From Tamarix chinensis (lineage: Eukaryota > Streptophyta > Magnoliopsida > Caryophyllales > Tamaricaceae): a stretch of DNA of 64,000 nt. The notes under the pieces are model-generated. The model was given only the letters and a program-made list of their open reading frames with translations. It searched no databases and was not told where the DNA came from. Where the stretch lies: the NCBI GenBank assembly GCA_030549775.1, contig CM060180.1:92712172-92776171 (forward strand), written 5' to 3'. Positions 11,416-24,333 of this stretch are shown piece by piece. A program made the position numbers and the translations under genes. The stretch's first letter is position 1. Every line of letters begins with the position of its first letter.

Positions 11416-12416
11416 CTTTTATTCTTAACAATCCATTACAGAAGACTGGAATTGTATAACTACAAGGCTAAAATAAAGAAAAATAGTTGGTGGTCTACTT
11501 GGACCAAAATAATTAAAGCTGATCAATTTATTTAGTATTTAGTTCAGTTTTTTTTGTACTCTAATATACATATTTATATAGAGAATATTACCTATACATT
11601 TATATATAATTAGGTATACATATTAGTATAATTATATGTACATGATATTTTGTACTTGTAACTAAATACTTTGAGACCATTTTGATTTTTAACTAATTAG
11701 TTTTACCTAAATATACTATAAAGAAATTTTCCCACTAAAATATCCCAATTAACTATAACTACGTACGTAACCCAGCGACCGTTCCCTATTGTTGCATGCT
11801 CTGCTTCTCTTCGTCTCTTTCTGCTGTTTTTTGCTGCCTCTACTGTCGTTGTTCGATCTTTTCTGTCGCTGCTAGAATATCTTTAGCGTCTCCTTCAATC
11901 AGGTATATAATCCAATCTATCTATTCGCTTATCAAATGATTGGTTTAAGACCGTTTCCATTCCTTTGACTAAGCTAATTGGGGTTGAAGGATTCAGCATA
12001 ATACATAAGCCCTTCACTCCTCTATATATTCTCTTAATCGCTTTATCATTGGCATCCTCTTTCTTCCTACACAAGAAAATTAAAAGAATCACCGAACCAG
12101 TGAATTGCTCACAGGCATACACAATACGCGCACAAACTCGTATATCTTCTTCTTACCTGTTGTTTTATTAAAAACAAAGCAATGGCATCAATTTTTTATG
12201 CCTAATCTTGGTTAATCCCCCCCCCCCCAACCCTCTATTTTTCAGAGAACTACTAGCATTCGCAGCAGCAAGTCCTTATCATTTCCCTCTCTGTTTTAGT
12301 CTCGTCGGGTACAGATATTTCGGTTACAGGTAACTCAAGTTAAATCATCGATATCAAATCTTATTTCTATTCTATTAATTTTTTTCTTTTTCATCATCTT
12401 TACCTCCTTTTCTTTT
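11416..12416. other. Intergenic stretch with an unassigned transcribed-looking segment
   Basis: AT-rich DNA, then at 11765-11905 and 12245-12327 pyrimidine-rich, higher-GC segments that look like spliced leader exons: the first ends CAATCAG followed by GTATAT, the second sits between a CAG and a GTAACT. No protein frame is recognised and no downstream coding exon was found. A poly-C run lies at about 12217-12228. An old 5' UTR is possible but unproven. Confidence 0.35.
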
Positions 12417-13198
12417 AGGCTCCTTTTGATTTGAGAAAAATAAAAAATAAAAATAATAAGAAGAAAAGAAAATAAAGAGAAATTATTTTTTTTTCTTATT
12501 TTGTTGTTGACAAAATTTTGAAAAAAAAAAACACTATTTCTTAAAATATATTAATTCCTAAAGAATGTTAAATTCTATTATTGAAATACTTTTATATATT
12601 TAATAAAAATTAAAATATTATATTGATACATGAAAATTTTTATAAAGTTTATAGTAAAATCATAAAAATTTGTATAAACTCGATGCTAATTCCAATTTTT
12701 TTTAGAAAAATTCTAAAATATTACATACATAACTTATAATAATTTCCATAAAATATCAATAATATTTAAAAATTTCTACTAATAAGAGATAGAGTAAACA
12801 AAAATTAAATAAAATAAATCATCCTACTTTACTCACCAATGTAAAAATTTTAAAACCAAAATTCATACAAACTAACAAAGCTTATAAATAATAATATCCC
12901 AATAAAAAGGGAAAAACAAAGAAAATAGATAATTTATAGTTATTAGTAACTAATTGAACAAGTTAAAATGATACATTAGAATCATCAAAAATATTATATC
13001 CAAACTCCACACATAACTATATGGCTCTATCCTCGAGTGGAAGACTAAGAAATTTTCAAGGAATACTATTATTTGCTGCAAGCTTGGTATAAATTTCTAA
13101 CTTTTTAATCCTTTAACCTTCTTAAGTTCATAATACAGCTTGGATTCAGTAAAATTACATGAATTTTCTCTATTAAGAGCTACTACGACTGCATCCAT

Positions 13199-13965
13199 CT
13201 CTTATTTTAGAGCTTTCATGTCTTCTGATACGTAATCTCTCAATTTTCTTTTCTTTGTGGTTCTTGATTCAGATCCATCAACCAAAGGAGAGGTTACATT
13301 ATTATGTTGTTCTTGCTCAGTACTTCGATTATCGACTGTTGTTTCTTCATGTTTTTGTCTCTCTATGGGCATACGTCTGTCTTTCATACTAATGGGCAAA
13401 TTTTCACTTGCCCGCTCCTTATCAAATAAAATATCTAACTTATGGTAATTTTAAATAGACCTATATTGAAGTTGTTTGGCATTAGGATGAACCTGTAAAA
13501 AAAATAGTAATTTACATAACTTGAGAAATAGTAATTATTAGAAATGATAATAAAGAAAGAACATTCCACAAGGATGAAGGAAAACCGATACAAATGCAAT
13601 GTTTATAATATATAAGAATGAGAAGGTTTAAGACTTACTAATATATACCTGTCCTAAACCGTTGCATTAGCTTCTACCATTTGGATAGATTGATTAAAAA
13701 GAAACCTACTCACTTGTAAGACTGTAGATGCCAAGGCATAATTCTTCTTTAAGGTCTTGATTTAGTTCTTTATATAGCTAATCGAGCAACCAAGCCCAAA
13801 CTGAGCACTAACCCTTTTAGCAATATTAGTATCTATTGTTCTTGAAAATGAACCACCTATGTTCTAACCTAAGTACATCTAATCAATCAATATATCTATC
13901 AGAAATATATCTATGTCTTCATCCCATGTCAAAATTTTCTTCTCAGTTGATGGTGTGTCACCACC
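13199..13965 (-). pseudogene. Harbinger-type Myb/SANT-like DNA-binding protein
   Basis: Two exons are visible. Exon 1 (about 13965-13649) reads as a Myb/SANT-like (Myb_DNA-bind_3) domain: EDIDIFLIDILID, TIDTNIAKRVSAQFGLG, KTLKKNYALASTVL and MVEANATVW, with in-frame stops in between. A GT...AG intron spans 13493-13648. Exon 2 continues VHPNAKQLQYRSI, HKLDILFDKERAS and then a polar, lysine-rich tail to a stop at 13199-13201. In Harbinger elements this protein binds the ends and carries the transposase into the nucleus. It is non-functional here because of the stops. A domesticated host gene of the same family is unlikely given the adjacent transposase. Confidence 0.8.
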
Positions 13966-14229
13966 AATTGGTTCTTGCACAAAAAAATTGTTAACCATTT
14001 TAAAATCAATAATTTATCAAAAGATTATTTATGTTGAAAGCAACTTATTAGATAATAAATAACACAAATAATATAAAACTAATATAATAATTTTTATGTC
14101 AAATACATTGTCATTTAGTACACTTGTTAACTACAATTTTTCCCTACATGAATTTAACAATAATAGTATATCTACCATTAGCTATTTAAACTTTCCCTCT
14201 ACATTAAAGTTATAATTTCATCTCTTAAT

Positions 14230-15300
14230 TGCTCAGCTTCTCAAAATTTTTCTACTCCCATAATATATATATGTAAATTCCCTCCAACTAAAACCATGTC
14301 TACTTGAGTTTAAATAGGATAGAATGGTTCCATTCCATTTCCTAATATTGGAAAGCATTTCTTCATAACACCAAATGCCCTCTCAATAACATTTCTTAAG
14401 GAAGCATGCCTTACATTGAAAAACTTCCTTGCATTTTGAGGATGTTGAACACTATATTCCTTGAGATAGTATCAAGTACCACGATATGGTGTAATAAATC
14501 CAACCTTTAAATGAAAACCTGCATCACCTAAATAAAATTTATTTGATGGCACTACCAATCTGTCAATGTCTCTAGATAAAGCATTGTTTAGTATCGTCGA
14601 ATCAAAAGCTAACCATTCCTATCCTGATAACACATATAAAAACTTCGAGTCAAAAGAGCAAGCAACTAATACATTTTGGGTTGAAAAATCCTTTCTGCCA
14701 TGATATCTTTTAACCACATTATTTGATACTTTCACACAAAAGTGTGTTCCATCAATTTCAACAACACAATCCTGTATCAAAATGCCAGAAAAGTGTATTA
14801 AAAAAATCCATTTTTAATATGTACTTAGTCATTTATTTTATAACAATATGAAATTTACCTTAAAAATGACCAAAATTTTGAGCTACTTGATATTTTAGGA
14901 GGAAAGTGAGATCCATTAGGTTGTTGCAAAAAGAATCCTCTACATAAATGATAGCATTCAATACTTGGTGGAAATATTGAATTACTATTTCACTGAACCA
15001 CTAGGAGTCTAATTTTACCAGCCAAATTCTCCTACTATGACCTATAATATTGAGAAACATAGCCACTCTCTCTTCTACACAACTAGAATGAGTATCTCTT
15101 AATCTCCCAAAATCCCTTAATATTGATACAAGCCTAGAAAAAGCCTCATTTCCCATCCCCAATTGGTTATAAAAATCCTCATCTTTTTTTCAATGTAAGT
15201 CGATCTAAAAAAATCTCATCGCTTATAATCTTCTAATTTAAAAAGATCTCTATCAACATAATTATTAGGACAAACCAAATATCATAAATTAGGAGTATAT
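14230..15300 (-). pseudogene. PIF/Harbinger transposase (DDE_Tnp_4), stops in frame
   Basis: On the minus strand the N-terminal helical part runs from about 15190 (EAFSRLVSILRDFGRLRD, then CVEERVAMFLNIIGH). A GT...AG intron of about 88 bases lies near 14774-14860. The catalytic part then shows all three acidic positions: IDGTHF (first Asp), YLGDAGF (second Asp) and NVIERAFGVMKK (Glu). The conserved FNVRHASLRN sits just before the Glu block. Stops interrupt after VLSG and after PYRGT. The domain order and intron position match plant PIF transposases, which cut and paste DNA at TTA-type targets. Confidence 0.88.
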
Positions 15301-15370
15301 TCTCAATATTTGATAACATGTGTTGTTTCCCATCTTCTTAATTTGTCCCACTCCTCAGTCAAGTTAGGAA

Positions 15371-15802
15371 AACATAACATGATCATGAAAAAAAAAAGTT
15401 CAAGAAATTAACCACATGTGCACATTATGATTGATATGCAACTAAATGATTCAAACAACAAAAATGAAGAAAAAGTAGTGTCGGTGATTGAGATAATGGT
15501 GGAAGTGTTATATTAAGAAAATGATGCTTCATTATTTTCTTTAGATTTTATAGTATCATTTGTATCAACGTGATGGGTTGTTGGCATATTTCTCTAATGA
15601 ACCCTAATCTTAACCTTAGATTTGATTCTTCACTAGTAGCCTTAACACATTGAAAATAAAACAAACTCAACAAAAGATATATATATATATAGCAAAAGAT
15701 ATAAACCCATCCTTGAAACAATGCTTGGTTACCAGAGTAAAGATGAAAAACTAGCCAAAGATTGAAAAATAAAAGCTAAAAAACTTATAATAATTTATTA
15801 TT
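15371..15802. other. AT-rich stretch, nothing recognised
   Basis: It should contain the right end of the Harbinger element, but no matching inverted terminal repeat could be identified. A short TA-dinucleotide run lies near 15680. Confidence 0.4.
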
Positions 15803-15807
15803 ATTAT

Positions 15808-18658
15808 AATAACCCAAAATTTACTACTACAAATTTTCATTTCAAACGGAAGTGTATAATCAAATAGTTGGGTGTTACTGTCGTAATTAACATAAGTCTG
15901 GCTTACCCCGCCATCCTTACGTTAACCACTGGGCAAAACAATATGAAATTTTAAAATATAATAGTCAGAAACCAGACAATTTTTAATAACATCGAATAAG
16001 AATTTGGAGATCAACTCCTATTACAATATCAAAATACAATAAAAAGGGATCCCATAGAACTAAGAGTACAAAAAGATATCCTGGAAAAACTATCATCCGA
16101 ATAACATGACTCTACGCCCAAAATCCTAATATGAAATCACTCCTCCACATATATAACATCAAAGGCAATGAATTCGTCTACCTGGTCCTCATCAACACGC
16201 ATATATATATCTAGGTCGTCTACTCGTTGGATTGAGTAGCACCTATGAAACTGATTATTAGTGCACTACATACTGAATAAGAAAATAGTATAGTCAAGTA
16301 GGGTTACGATAATTTTCATAAGAAAATCATACATCTGTAAATCAAATAATGCCAAATAATTACTTATTTCAGGTATTTCATTAGATATACCATATTCCAA
16401 TCTTTAATTTTCGTTAGTTCAAGGACCCCACTATTTTTAAACCCATAAAATGGTATGAAACACCTCTAGGGGACAACACACCCGAGCCACTATTATTATC
16501 TAGTGGAACAAAACCAACACCTTTCATAGTAAAATACTCCTAATCCATTATTATTAAACTGATGGAATGATCTAAAACACCTATTTGGGACAACACACCC
16601 GAGCCACTATTATTATCCAGTGGAACGGACACAACACCTTGGTCCTAACTCATGTAGTATTTCACATTAAATGATTAGTATCATTCCATTTATACTTTAT
16701 CTCTTAATCATATTTTCATTTACGTTGAGTATGGGGCCCTGCTATTCTTAATCTAGTGGAATAGACCGATGCACTTCTCGGGAAAAACACAACTAAGCGA
16801 CTATTTTTATCCAATGGAATGGAACTATATAAATACTTCGGCCCGACGCACGTGATATTTCAATTTTAATTATTAGTGTCTTATTCAAAGTTGATTGTAT
16901 ATTATCATGCTGAACTCATATAAATGTACAAGACACATAAGTATGACCACGTAATTACCCTCAAATGATCACAATACCCTCAGGGTATTCAAGACAATCG
17001 TATTCTCCCAAAGGCCTTATGAAATCCAATACTAATATATATAAATTTCCAATCATTATCCGAAGTACAAATCTTCAGTTTTCCATAGATATCCTATATC
17101 CAACATTATACTCAAATACATACTTATATAATTTCGGTACTCTTAAGAATATCATTTTATAGCATTTCCTTAAATACATTACTCAATACAACATACTCAA
17201 CACAAAAGCATATACAAAAATACATGTATCGCATAAATTCCTAGCTACGATATGTATCATTACCAGCAAAGACACCGACATCTATACACATAAATCCTAG
17301 ACCTCCTCTAAGATCACCGAAAGATAACCTACAAAAAAAGATAAAATATGATTAGGATCGAAGATTAAAGTCTAGGAAAAAGATAAGGTAGAGGAGCATA
17401 AAAATGGAAATAATCAGAGTCAAATGGAAGATTGAGTTGTGTAGAAGTGTCGAGGAATGTGTGGTGGAGCTATGGTTAAATTTTTGTGGTGTTTGGCCAA
17501 GGTTTGGAGGTGAAAATAGGGGTACACAGCTAAAAATAAAAAGTTGCACGGTTGTGCAGTAGGTGGTGTAGCCCCTAGTCGAGAGAAAAAGTAACTCATG
17601 GCCAGGTGGTGCAAAAGTTTCATGGTTGTGTTACAGCGTGAGCACCATACTGAGAGAAAATATAACAAATGGGCAAACGGTGTAAAGGTTATATAGTTGT
17701 GCAGTAGGAGATTTTAAGTGTTGCATGGCTATGGAATAGGTCGTGTACAAGTCGTGCACTCTGCAAAAGTGCAATAGATGAGAGGAAGAATAAGGGAAAA
17801 GAGGTTGTGGTCGGCAGCAATGGCCGACAACTGTGAGGGGGAAGGTTAGGATGACCTTAGTGGTCAGTTCACCGAACAATGGGCCGCGAGTGGTGGCCAA
17901 GGTGGTGCATAGTGGTGGAATGGGTGGTGAAAAGGCCAAAAATAGGGAAAGAAGAAGAAGATTAAAGAGAAAAGAAGGAGATTATGTAGTGTATATGTAT
18001 ATATTTATGTATATGTGTGCATGTGTGTGTGTGTGAATCATAGATAAGGAAAATAGAGGGGGCGGCATGAGAAGGTCGTGCAAGGTCATGGTGTAGATCA
18101 CTAGGGTGATAATGGAAGTGGTGGTTGTGTGTTGTGATGAAAAATGTAGATGATTGCAATGGTTATGAGTACGGATTGTGTAAGGATAAGAGAAACAAGA
18201 AGAAAAGTGGCAAGGAAGGTGATAGTTGTCAGCATGGTAGGGGGAGAGAAGATGAAAGAAGATAGGCACAAGGGATTGTAAGGATGATGGTGTCATGGTG
18301 CATGTGGGAGGCAGGGTGATGGGGTCATGGTGTAGTAGAGGCCAAATCCTTCATGCCACCAAAAAAAAATCAGCACATGAGAAGAAGGAAAAGAAAAGAA
18401 AAAGGAAGAAGAGGTTAAGGTTAGGATTAGATTAGGTGATTTTGGATTGGTCATAAGTAATTAGGATTAGTAAAAATTTATCAAATTTTGAATTTGCTTT
18501 ATGAATTACAGTTTATCTAATTCAAGGTTTCAGTTTCGATTAAAGTTTTGAGATTAATAAATTAGGTTAAGGCTAAAAAATGATATTTTTTTATATTAGA
18601 ATCAAATTGGGGCATTAATAACTCGGGATTAGGCTAAGAAAATTTTTAAGGTTTTACA
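15808..18658 (-). repeat. Solo LTR of a Del/Tekay-like gypsy family, minus orientation
   Basis: Read in reverse, it matches the 3' LTR at 32431-34975 in block order: the LTR end, the GACTCTACGCCCAAA block, the CCTGGTCCTCATCAAC / GGGTCCTCATCGACC block, then the repeated GAGCCACTATTATTATC-type units and the AATTACTCGAGATTAGG-like start. Flanks are ATTAT (15803-15807) and ATTAT (18659-18663), a 5-bp target duplication, and no internal gypsy sequence is attached. The canonical terminal TG on the plus strand has mutated to AA. It contains a (GT)n-rich stretch near 18000-18035. Apparent reading frames inside are not conserved genes. Confidence 0.82.
16470..16830 (-). repeat. Internal repeats of about 115 bp in the solo LTR
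   Basis: A block containing GACAACACACCCGAGCCACT and then a TCCAGTGGAAC-like sequence occurs at about 16472 and 16588 and, more diverged, near 16783. Related blocks in the opposite sense occur at about 33935-34300 in the plus-strand LTR of the same family. They are part of the LTR structure, not a separate element. Confidence 0.65.
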
Positions 18659-18973
18659 ATTATAAGCTTGAAGTATAAATTTTTTCTGATAAAAACTCAA
18701 TAATCAAAATCATCTTAATTTATTCAATATTCGTAAAGATAAGGGCATAACATGTTGTAGGCAGCAAATTATGGATTACTTAGACAAGTAGACGAGTATA
18801 AAAGGTGAGTGGAATCTAATAAAAGAGAGACAATTAATCATATAGATACCCAATAGACCTAATAATTTAATCACAAAATTAAATCTGGATAGATTTAGAA
18901 ATGAATAAATAAGTAAAAGTAGTACCAGATCGACCACTTCATTCTTGATTTCATGGAGATCAATAATGGTAAA

Positions 18974-19277
18974 TGTAACACCCCGAGTCAACACGACCAC
19001 ACGGGGGCTACCTTGGAGCGCTTTCGGATTGATTGGTTGGCCCCACAAATCAACACGAGTCCTTTTAGCACGCTTTGTCCTCACTCATGCACTTCCCGAG
19101 AAATTTTCAGAAAATTTCCGAAACTTCCCAGGAGGTCACCCATCCTAAAATTACTCCACGGCCAGCACGCTTAACTGTGGAGTTCTTAGGATAGAATCAC
19201 CAAAAGGATGGTATACCATGTTAATATAAGTAGCCAAATCAATCCTTATAACACTCCGCTCAATTTGGGGTATTACA
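18974..19277 (-). mobile_element. Cassandra-type solo LTR with 5S rRNA sequence and perfect TSD
   Basis: The 304-base unit begins TGTAACACCCCGAG and ends GGGGTATTACA on the plus strand. It is flanked by GTAAA at 18969-18973 and GTAAA at 19278-19282, an exact 5-bp target duplication. On the minus strand its middle contains 5S rRNA-like sequence. LTRs of this size carrying 5S rRNA are the hallmark of Cassandra, a small non-autonomous retrotransposon of vascular plants. No internal domain or second LTR is present, so this is a solo LTR left by recombination. A diverged relative lies at 57284-57580. Confidence 0.9.
19123..19187 (-). ncRNA. 5S rRNA-derived segment inside the Cassandra LTR
   Basis: On the minus strand this matches the promoter-containing half of plant 5S rRNA: AGTTAAGCGTGCT (box A, about 19163-19178) and GGATGGGTGACCTCCTGGG (box C, about 19125-19146). 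Both read as intact, and the spacer between them is diverged. In Cassandra these boxes recruit TFIIIA and RNA polymerase III. Not a ribosomal gene: the flanking 5S ends are absent. Confidence 0.85.
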
Positions 19278-22200
19278 GTAAACATCATATTTTCTTAGTA
19301 TTCCCTACTTTTCCTACTAATACATCCTCATAGAATTTGGACTTTATTATCATAGAAGAAAAATACTTTCCATAGTTTCATCTCATCATCATACATCAAT
19401 CAACTTTGGTGGCCCACACAATCACACAATTCATAAATTGCCAACAAATAACAAATATTACATAAGAGAAAGACAAGTGATAAAATTGCTTCTTTTTTGC
19501 TTTGCAATGAATTAAATTTCATAGCCTCTTTTTCTTCAAATTTATTAGGGGATGGAATTAAATAAAACTTAATATTTACCTCTTTTTGACACATAATAGA
19601 AGGTAGGTGCATAAAATATCATGTGTTTGTGTAAAACTACTAGTTTTTTTTTAATAGAGGAAGTACATGCCTAATACAATCACCCACAACCATATACTAG
19701 GTTTTCATGGAAGCTCTAGAACCATTTTCTAAATACCGACTCATTATACTTATTGTGGTAATCACAACCTTAGTGTCTTACTTCACATACTCAACCATAC
19801 AATTTTGTTTGATTCCTATGTACCATAATGTGTCAGTGGATGAGGTACGAGGGTCATGTCAATTATCTCGAGTTTTGTCATATGGTTAGACAAAGATTGA
19901 TAAGGGTCAAAATTGTAAGCTAGATCACTTATGTTGCAGCTAAAAGGAATGCTAAAAAGAATCCTTTTAAAGATGCTTTCAAGGAGAGAAATGAGCACCA
20001 CATGACTACAATAGAGATAAGTAGGCATGGTGGCTCAGAGTAGGTCATGATTTACATCTACCCCTGGTATAGTTGCTCATTCTCAATGGCTAGACAAAAT
20101 GAAGTATGAGGCTCTTGCTTAGCTCAACTCCACTTGATTTGGAAGGTATAAATCATAGTTTTCACTAAGCTTCTAAGAAGAATGTGCAATGTATTTGTGT
20201 AGTATCATACAAGGAAATCGAAGGCTGTAAAAATTATCCCCAGAAATTTATGTACATTCTAGCTTCTTTGTTCTTCATTCTTTAGGCATGTGATTATTTT
20301 TTTGATTACTGTAGATTATTGGATTTGATGTGGAAGATCATCACCGAATAACCTTCAACATCTCCAAGAACTTTTTCTATTGGCCTCAAGTCTTGCAAAC
20401 TCATCAAAGTCTTGAATAATATGGATCTTAATAAGGATGTTGAATAACACTTGGAAGGTGGAAAAGATCTAATTCTAGTATATTTAGCCTTCTAAAGAGA
20501 AGTATTCTATTTCTCAATAGAATACTCTCTACTACCCTCTAAAGCTCTCAATTGAAGAAGGATAAGAGAAGAAGAAGAAACACACACACGCCTTGTGTTG
20601 CTCTCTTTTAAATTAGCATATGATTTTCATTACGATTAATGTCAAGAACAAGCGTACAAGTCCTCATATACATGTACCCATGTAGGTCCCTTTCATTAAC
20701 AAGCCCACCATTCAGCTCGTATTAATGAAATTAACCTCCCAATGCACGGTACAAGCATATATTAAAGAGTTACAATGACAATTTACAAGTATTAAAAAGT
20801 ATATAATAAAATAAAAAACTATATAAACTTTAATCATGTAATACATATATTTAACATATATAATCCAACTCTATATCTTGTAGCCGTTTTCTTTCATGCA
20901 CTTTGTAATACTTGTGTAATGCCATTATCATTATCTTGTACATTAAATATCTTCAATAGCATGAACTTCTTGTAAACATATACAATACCTGCAAAAATTA
21001 GTTGGCAAAACATTAGAAGTATAAGAATTTTCAAGCATAATGGGTTCCATCTCCAATTATGCTAATTCTTATTGCTCTTCATCCTTTGAATAATAAGATT
21101 GAGAGTGATTTATAAATTCTCTAGCATTAGAAGTTTAGTATAGACATTGGATAATTAGAATCTCTTTGTTCTTTCATTGATTGTGTAAAGTTAATACCCC
21201 ACCTTTCTAGTATAAATATAAACTTCTCTTAGTAGTGCAAGTTAGGCATTAGTAACTTCTACCTATATAACCCCAAATAGCTAGAGCATATAAATTGATA
21301 TAATATACATAAAACATGCTTATAAGGCTCTAATTACCCATAGTTTTTCTCATCATACCCTTACAATATAGACATGATTAGAGTAACCCTTCTACCTTTC
21401 AATATATATATAGACAGACATGATTAGATTAGCCCTTCTACCTTTTGACATATAGATCATGCTAGATATAATCACATCCTCATTAATTGTACTTGTAATT
21501 AAGTGAGGTGTTCAAATAATTATTTCTTCAAAACTATATCTATCAATGTGTTTCTTATGGTAAGATGCAGAAGAAAATGAATACTATATATAATAAGTAG
21601 ATAAGAAAGATGTAGTGAGCTATAATGATAGAAAAGGGTAGAAGATTATTGTAATATAAACAAAATTCGTTTCATTCCTAGCTCACTACTTTCTTAGTTA
21701 CCAGCAGTTAGATACTAACAATTATGTGGCCATAATATGTATACTACATTTCCCTTTAAATTACTCTAAATTAACCCTCTTAAGTTACATACTAAATATA
21801 TGGGTATATATAAATTAACCTAGCTAGCTATAAAAATAAAATGTAATATACTACTGGCTTACAATCATCTCACAATATATCATCTCTCTTTTAACAAGAC
21901 CAACTCCATGTGAGAGGGTTTTAAACAAGAAATCTATAATCCCTTGAATGTAATTGTAACTGCAACTCTAGAACAAAACAGGACACTAAGGTTGAGCTAT
22001 AATCCCTTATACCTCTGATATAGCAAGGGGGTAAAGCATGAAATGGAGCAACCATATTATTAGCATATCTTATAATCTGAGTGTTACTTAGAAAGGCAGG
22101 AGTTAGGTTTGTTGTTAAGATATGTGTTGACATCAAATATCTAATGATATGAGAAATGCATCAAACATCAAAGATTAACTTGCATGCAGTGAGGTCAGCA

Positions 22201-22560
22201 CTCCTTCTGACAAACATAGGAAAGTAAACTGAAGAAATGAAAACATGAGGACCCTCTAAATGTATGCCTAGGTGCATGTCGTAACTAGATAGTCCTAACT
22301 ACTTGTGCAATGGAACGGGTCACAATGTAAGCCCTAAGTGTTTCCAAACACCAGTCTTAAGTTCAAATCTATGGAGTTTCTCTTATTAGGAGACTATACT
22401 CATTTATCACTTGTGATATAATAGAGCTAAAAAAGAATAGACAATTTGTTCATGTCTTTTTCCACCCAAATAAATAACCCTCTACCCTTCTTGGTCTTCC
22501 TCAGCACAAGAGTAATATACACATAATAGAAGAATGCATTTTATTAACAAGCAAATATTA
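19278..22560. other. AT-rich stretch without a recognised gene
   Basis: Only short, unconserved reading frames were seen. A GA-rich run followed by CACACACAC lies at about 20560-20590, and several TA-rich simple stretches occur around 21400-21850. Decayed transposon sequence is likely, but no protein landmark or LTR edge was identified. Confidence 0.5.
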
Positions 22561-22569
22561 CCCATTTAA

Positions 22570-23800
22570 ATTTTAGCTTCATTTTATACAAATATCAACC
22601 TAAAGAACAAAAAGAACCGCCACACTTAGTACCAAACCGGTTCACTCCTACCGTTCCAATACCAAGTGCTAAGGCTAAGAAAAGATTTTCATCAAACTCA
22701 TATTAATACTTAAACCAAAAGTTCATAACACAAAAACCAGAGTATGCATAAAAGTTTACATAATCCAAAGTATAAAATCAAAGTTCATGGAAAGGAAATA
22801 ATGTCTATAAACTTTAAATTTTGAATATGGAAAATTCAATACACAGGAGAAATGATAGAAAGGAATAGTAATATTAGAGAAACCGGCCACGCCACTCCGA
22901 TAATCAATCCAGCCCATGATCATCACTCAGCCCCACCTGATGCCTCATGAAAATCAATGGCATCAAAATAGGTATTGCCCACCTACACAAAGTCAAAAGG
23001 GCCTCCTACTCATGGGAATGAGCAGCACCCATAAAAGGGGCGGTCAGTAAGTTACGTACTGAGTAAGGTAACAGTGCACTAAGGCCAACATATATAAGCA
23101 CATAATTCAAACTAGATAATAATAAAACAACATACGATCACTTCAGAGAAAATAATAATCGACGGCATATATATATATATATATTAGAGGAAACATATCA
23201 CTTATCTGTTTCCTCTTCCTCTATCCTAATGTTTAACCCTCCCCCCATCTTTATCGGTTTTCCTTTCCTTATCTTTCCCATCATCTTTTGCTTGTTTTAT
23301 TAGGATTATAAATAATTCTATCGATCATTCCCCATGTCTCATACAACCAGAGATAACCTATTTCATTGAGTTAACAAAATAGAGAGGCCTGTCAAATGGA
23401 GTCTAAGGATAAATAAATGCAACTACCATATTTATACATGTACAAGTTTGCAATTTAACAAATTGGAACTATATGCAAACTCTTGAAGAGTAGTTTGGTC
23501 CAGACAAATCAAACACAATAGCAAATATGTAACAAAGGTAAATCATATTAAAATGAATTAAATGGTTACTAAACCCAAAAAAATATCATAAAACAAAAGT
23601 AAGAACACTACATGGCTACCAATAATAGGGAATGCTCATACTAAATAAACACATAACTCGAAACTAATATCAACATACTCAAACTCCCTCTAATACGAAA
23701 ATAAGCTTATTAATATCCTTCAACCACAAACTTTCAATCACCTTATATGTAATCAACCTAGGATTTAGAAATTACCTATTCAAATCAATCTGGTAGTCTA
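22570..23800 (-). repeat. Fragment resembling a gypsy LTR, minus orientation
   Basis: On the minus strand it carries the block GCTGCTCATTCCCATGAGTA (about 23004-23027). This corresponds to TTGCTCATTCCCACGAGCAG in the LTR at 34537-34556, with the same upstream AACTTACTGA-like block. The rest is too diverged to place edges. It is probably a third, more distant LTR of the Del/Tekay type. Confidence 0.42.
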
Positions 23801-24333
23801 CGACTTGGTTGAGACGGAGGCCTACTAATAGAGACCTTGGAGATGGAACCATAATACTGATCACTATGAATGTTGCACTTAAGAGGAGACATGGTAGGAG
23901 GAAGCTATTAATGGAGATGGAAGTAAAAAAAATTGAATTGAGGAGATAGAAGAAGGGTTGATGGTGAATCGAAGAAGCAAGAGCAACTGTCACCGTTTCT
24001 TCACTACGTAGATTGAGGAGATAGTGTGTTATGATTAATGTGAAATGGATGGGAAAAGAACGGGAGGCACGCGCCTCCCTCCCCTGACTGTGTTCAAAGC
24101 TATTGCCGTGTTCATTGCCGGGTATGGAGAAGAAGAAGCAATTGAAAATGAAGCAAATCATATCGGCACACACATTTCCTATTATTTGTTCTCCATTAAA
24201 AGACATCATGAATGATAATGATGCGACGATGGACAATAGGATAGTAGAGGCTAAGAACTCAGTGATTAGGGATACTACTAGAAATAAACAAGAACCTATT
24301 ATGGACTCTATTAATGGCCTTACAAAATAAGGG

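Larger units (their letters stand above)
12418..15370 (-). mobile_element. PIF/Harbinger transposon, both genes decayed
   Basis: Minus-strand transposase (about 15.3-14.2 kb) is followed by a Myb/SANT-like second gene (about 13.97-13.2 kb), the two-gene layout of plant PIF/Harbinger elements. Both carry stops but keep their characteristic introns. The left limit is set at a TTAGGCTCCTTTTG sequence that would fit a TTA target duplication plus inverted terminal repeat. No convincing matching right end was found, so both outer limits are tentative. Confidence 0.72.

Noticed and set aside
17352..18296. Several overlapping frames with hydrophobic or His/Thr-rich composition
   Set aside because: They lie inside the solo LTR and consist of low-complexity sequence, including a GT repeat read backwards.
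19123..19187. A functional 5S rRNA gene
   Set aside because: Only the promoter half of 5S is present, and it lies inside an LTR with TG...CA ends and a target duplication, as in Cassandra.
22250..22440. Possible SINE with a box B-like AAGTTCAAATCT
   Set aside because: No box A at the right distance, no tail and no target duplication.
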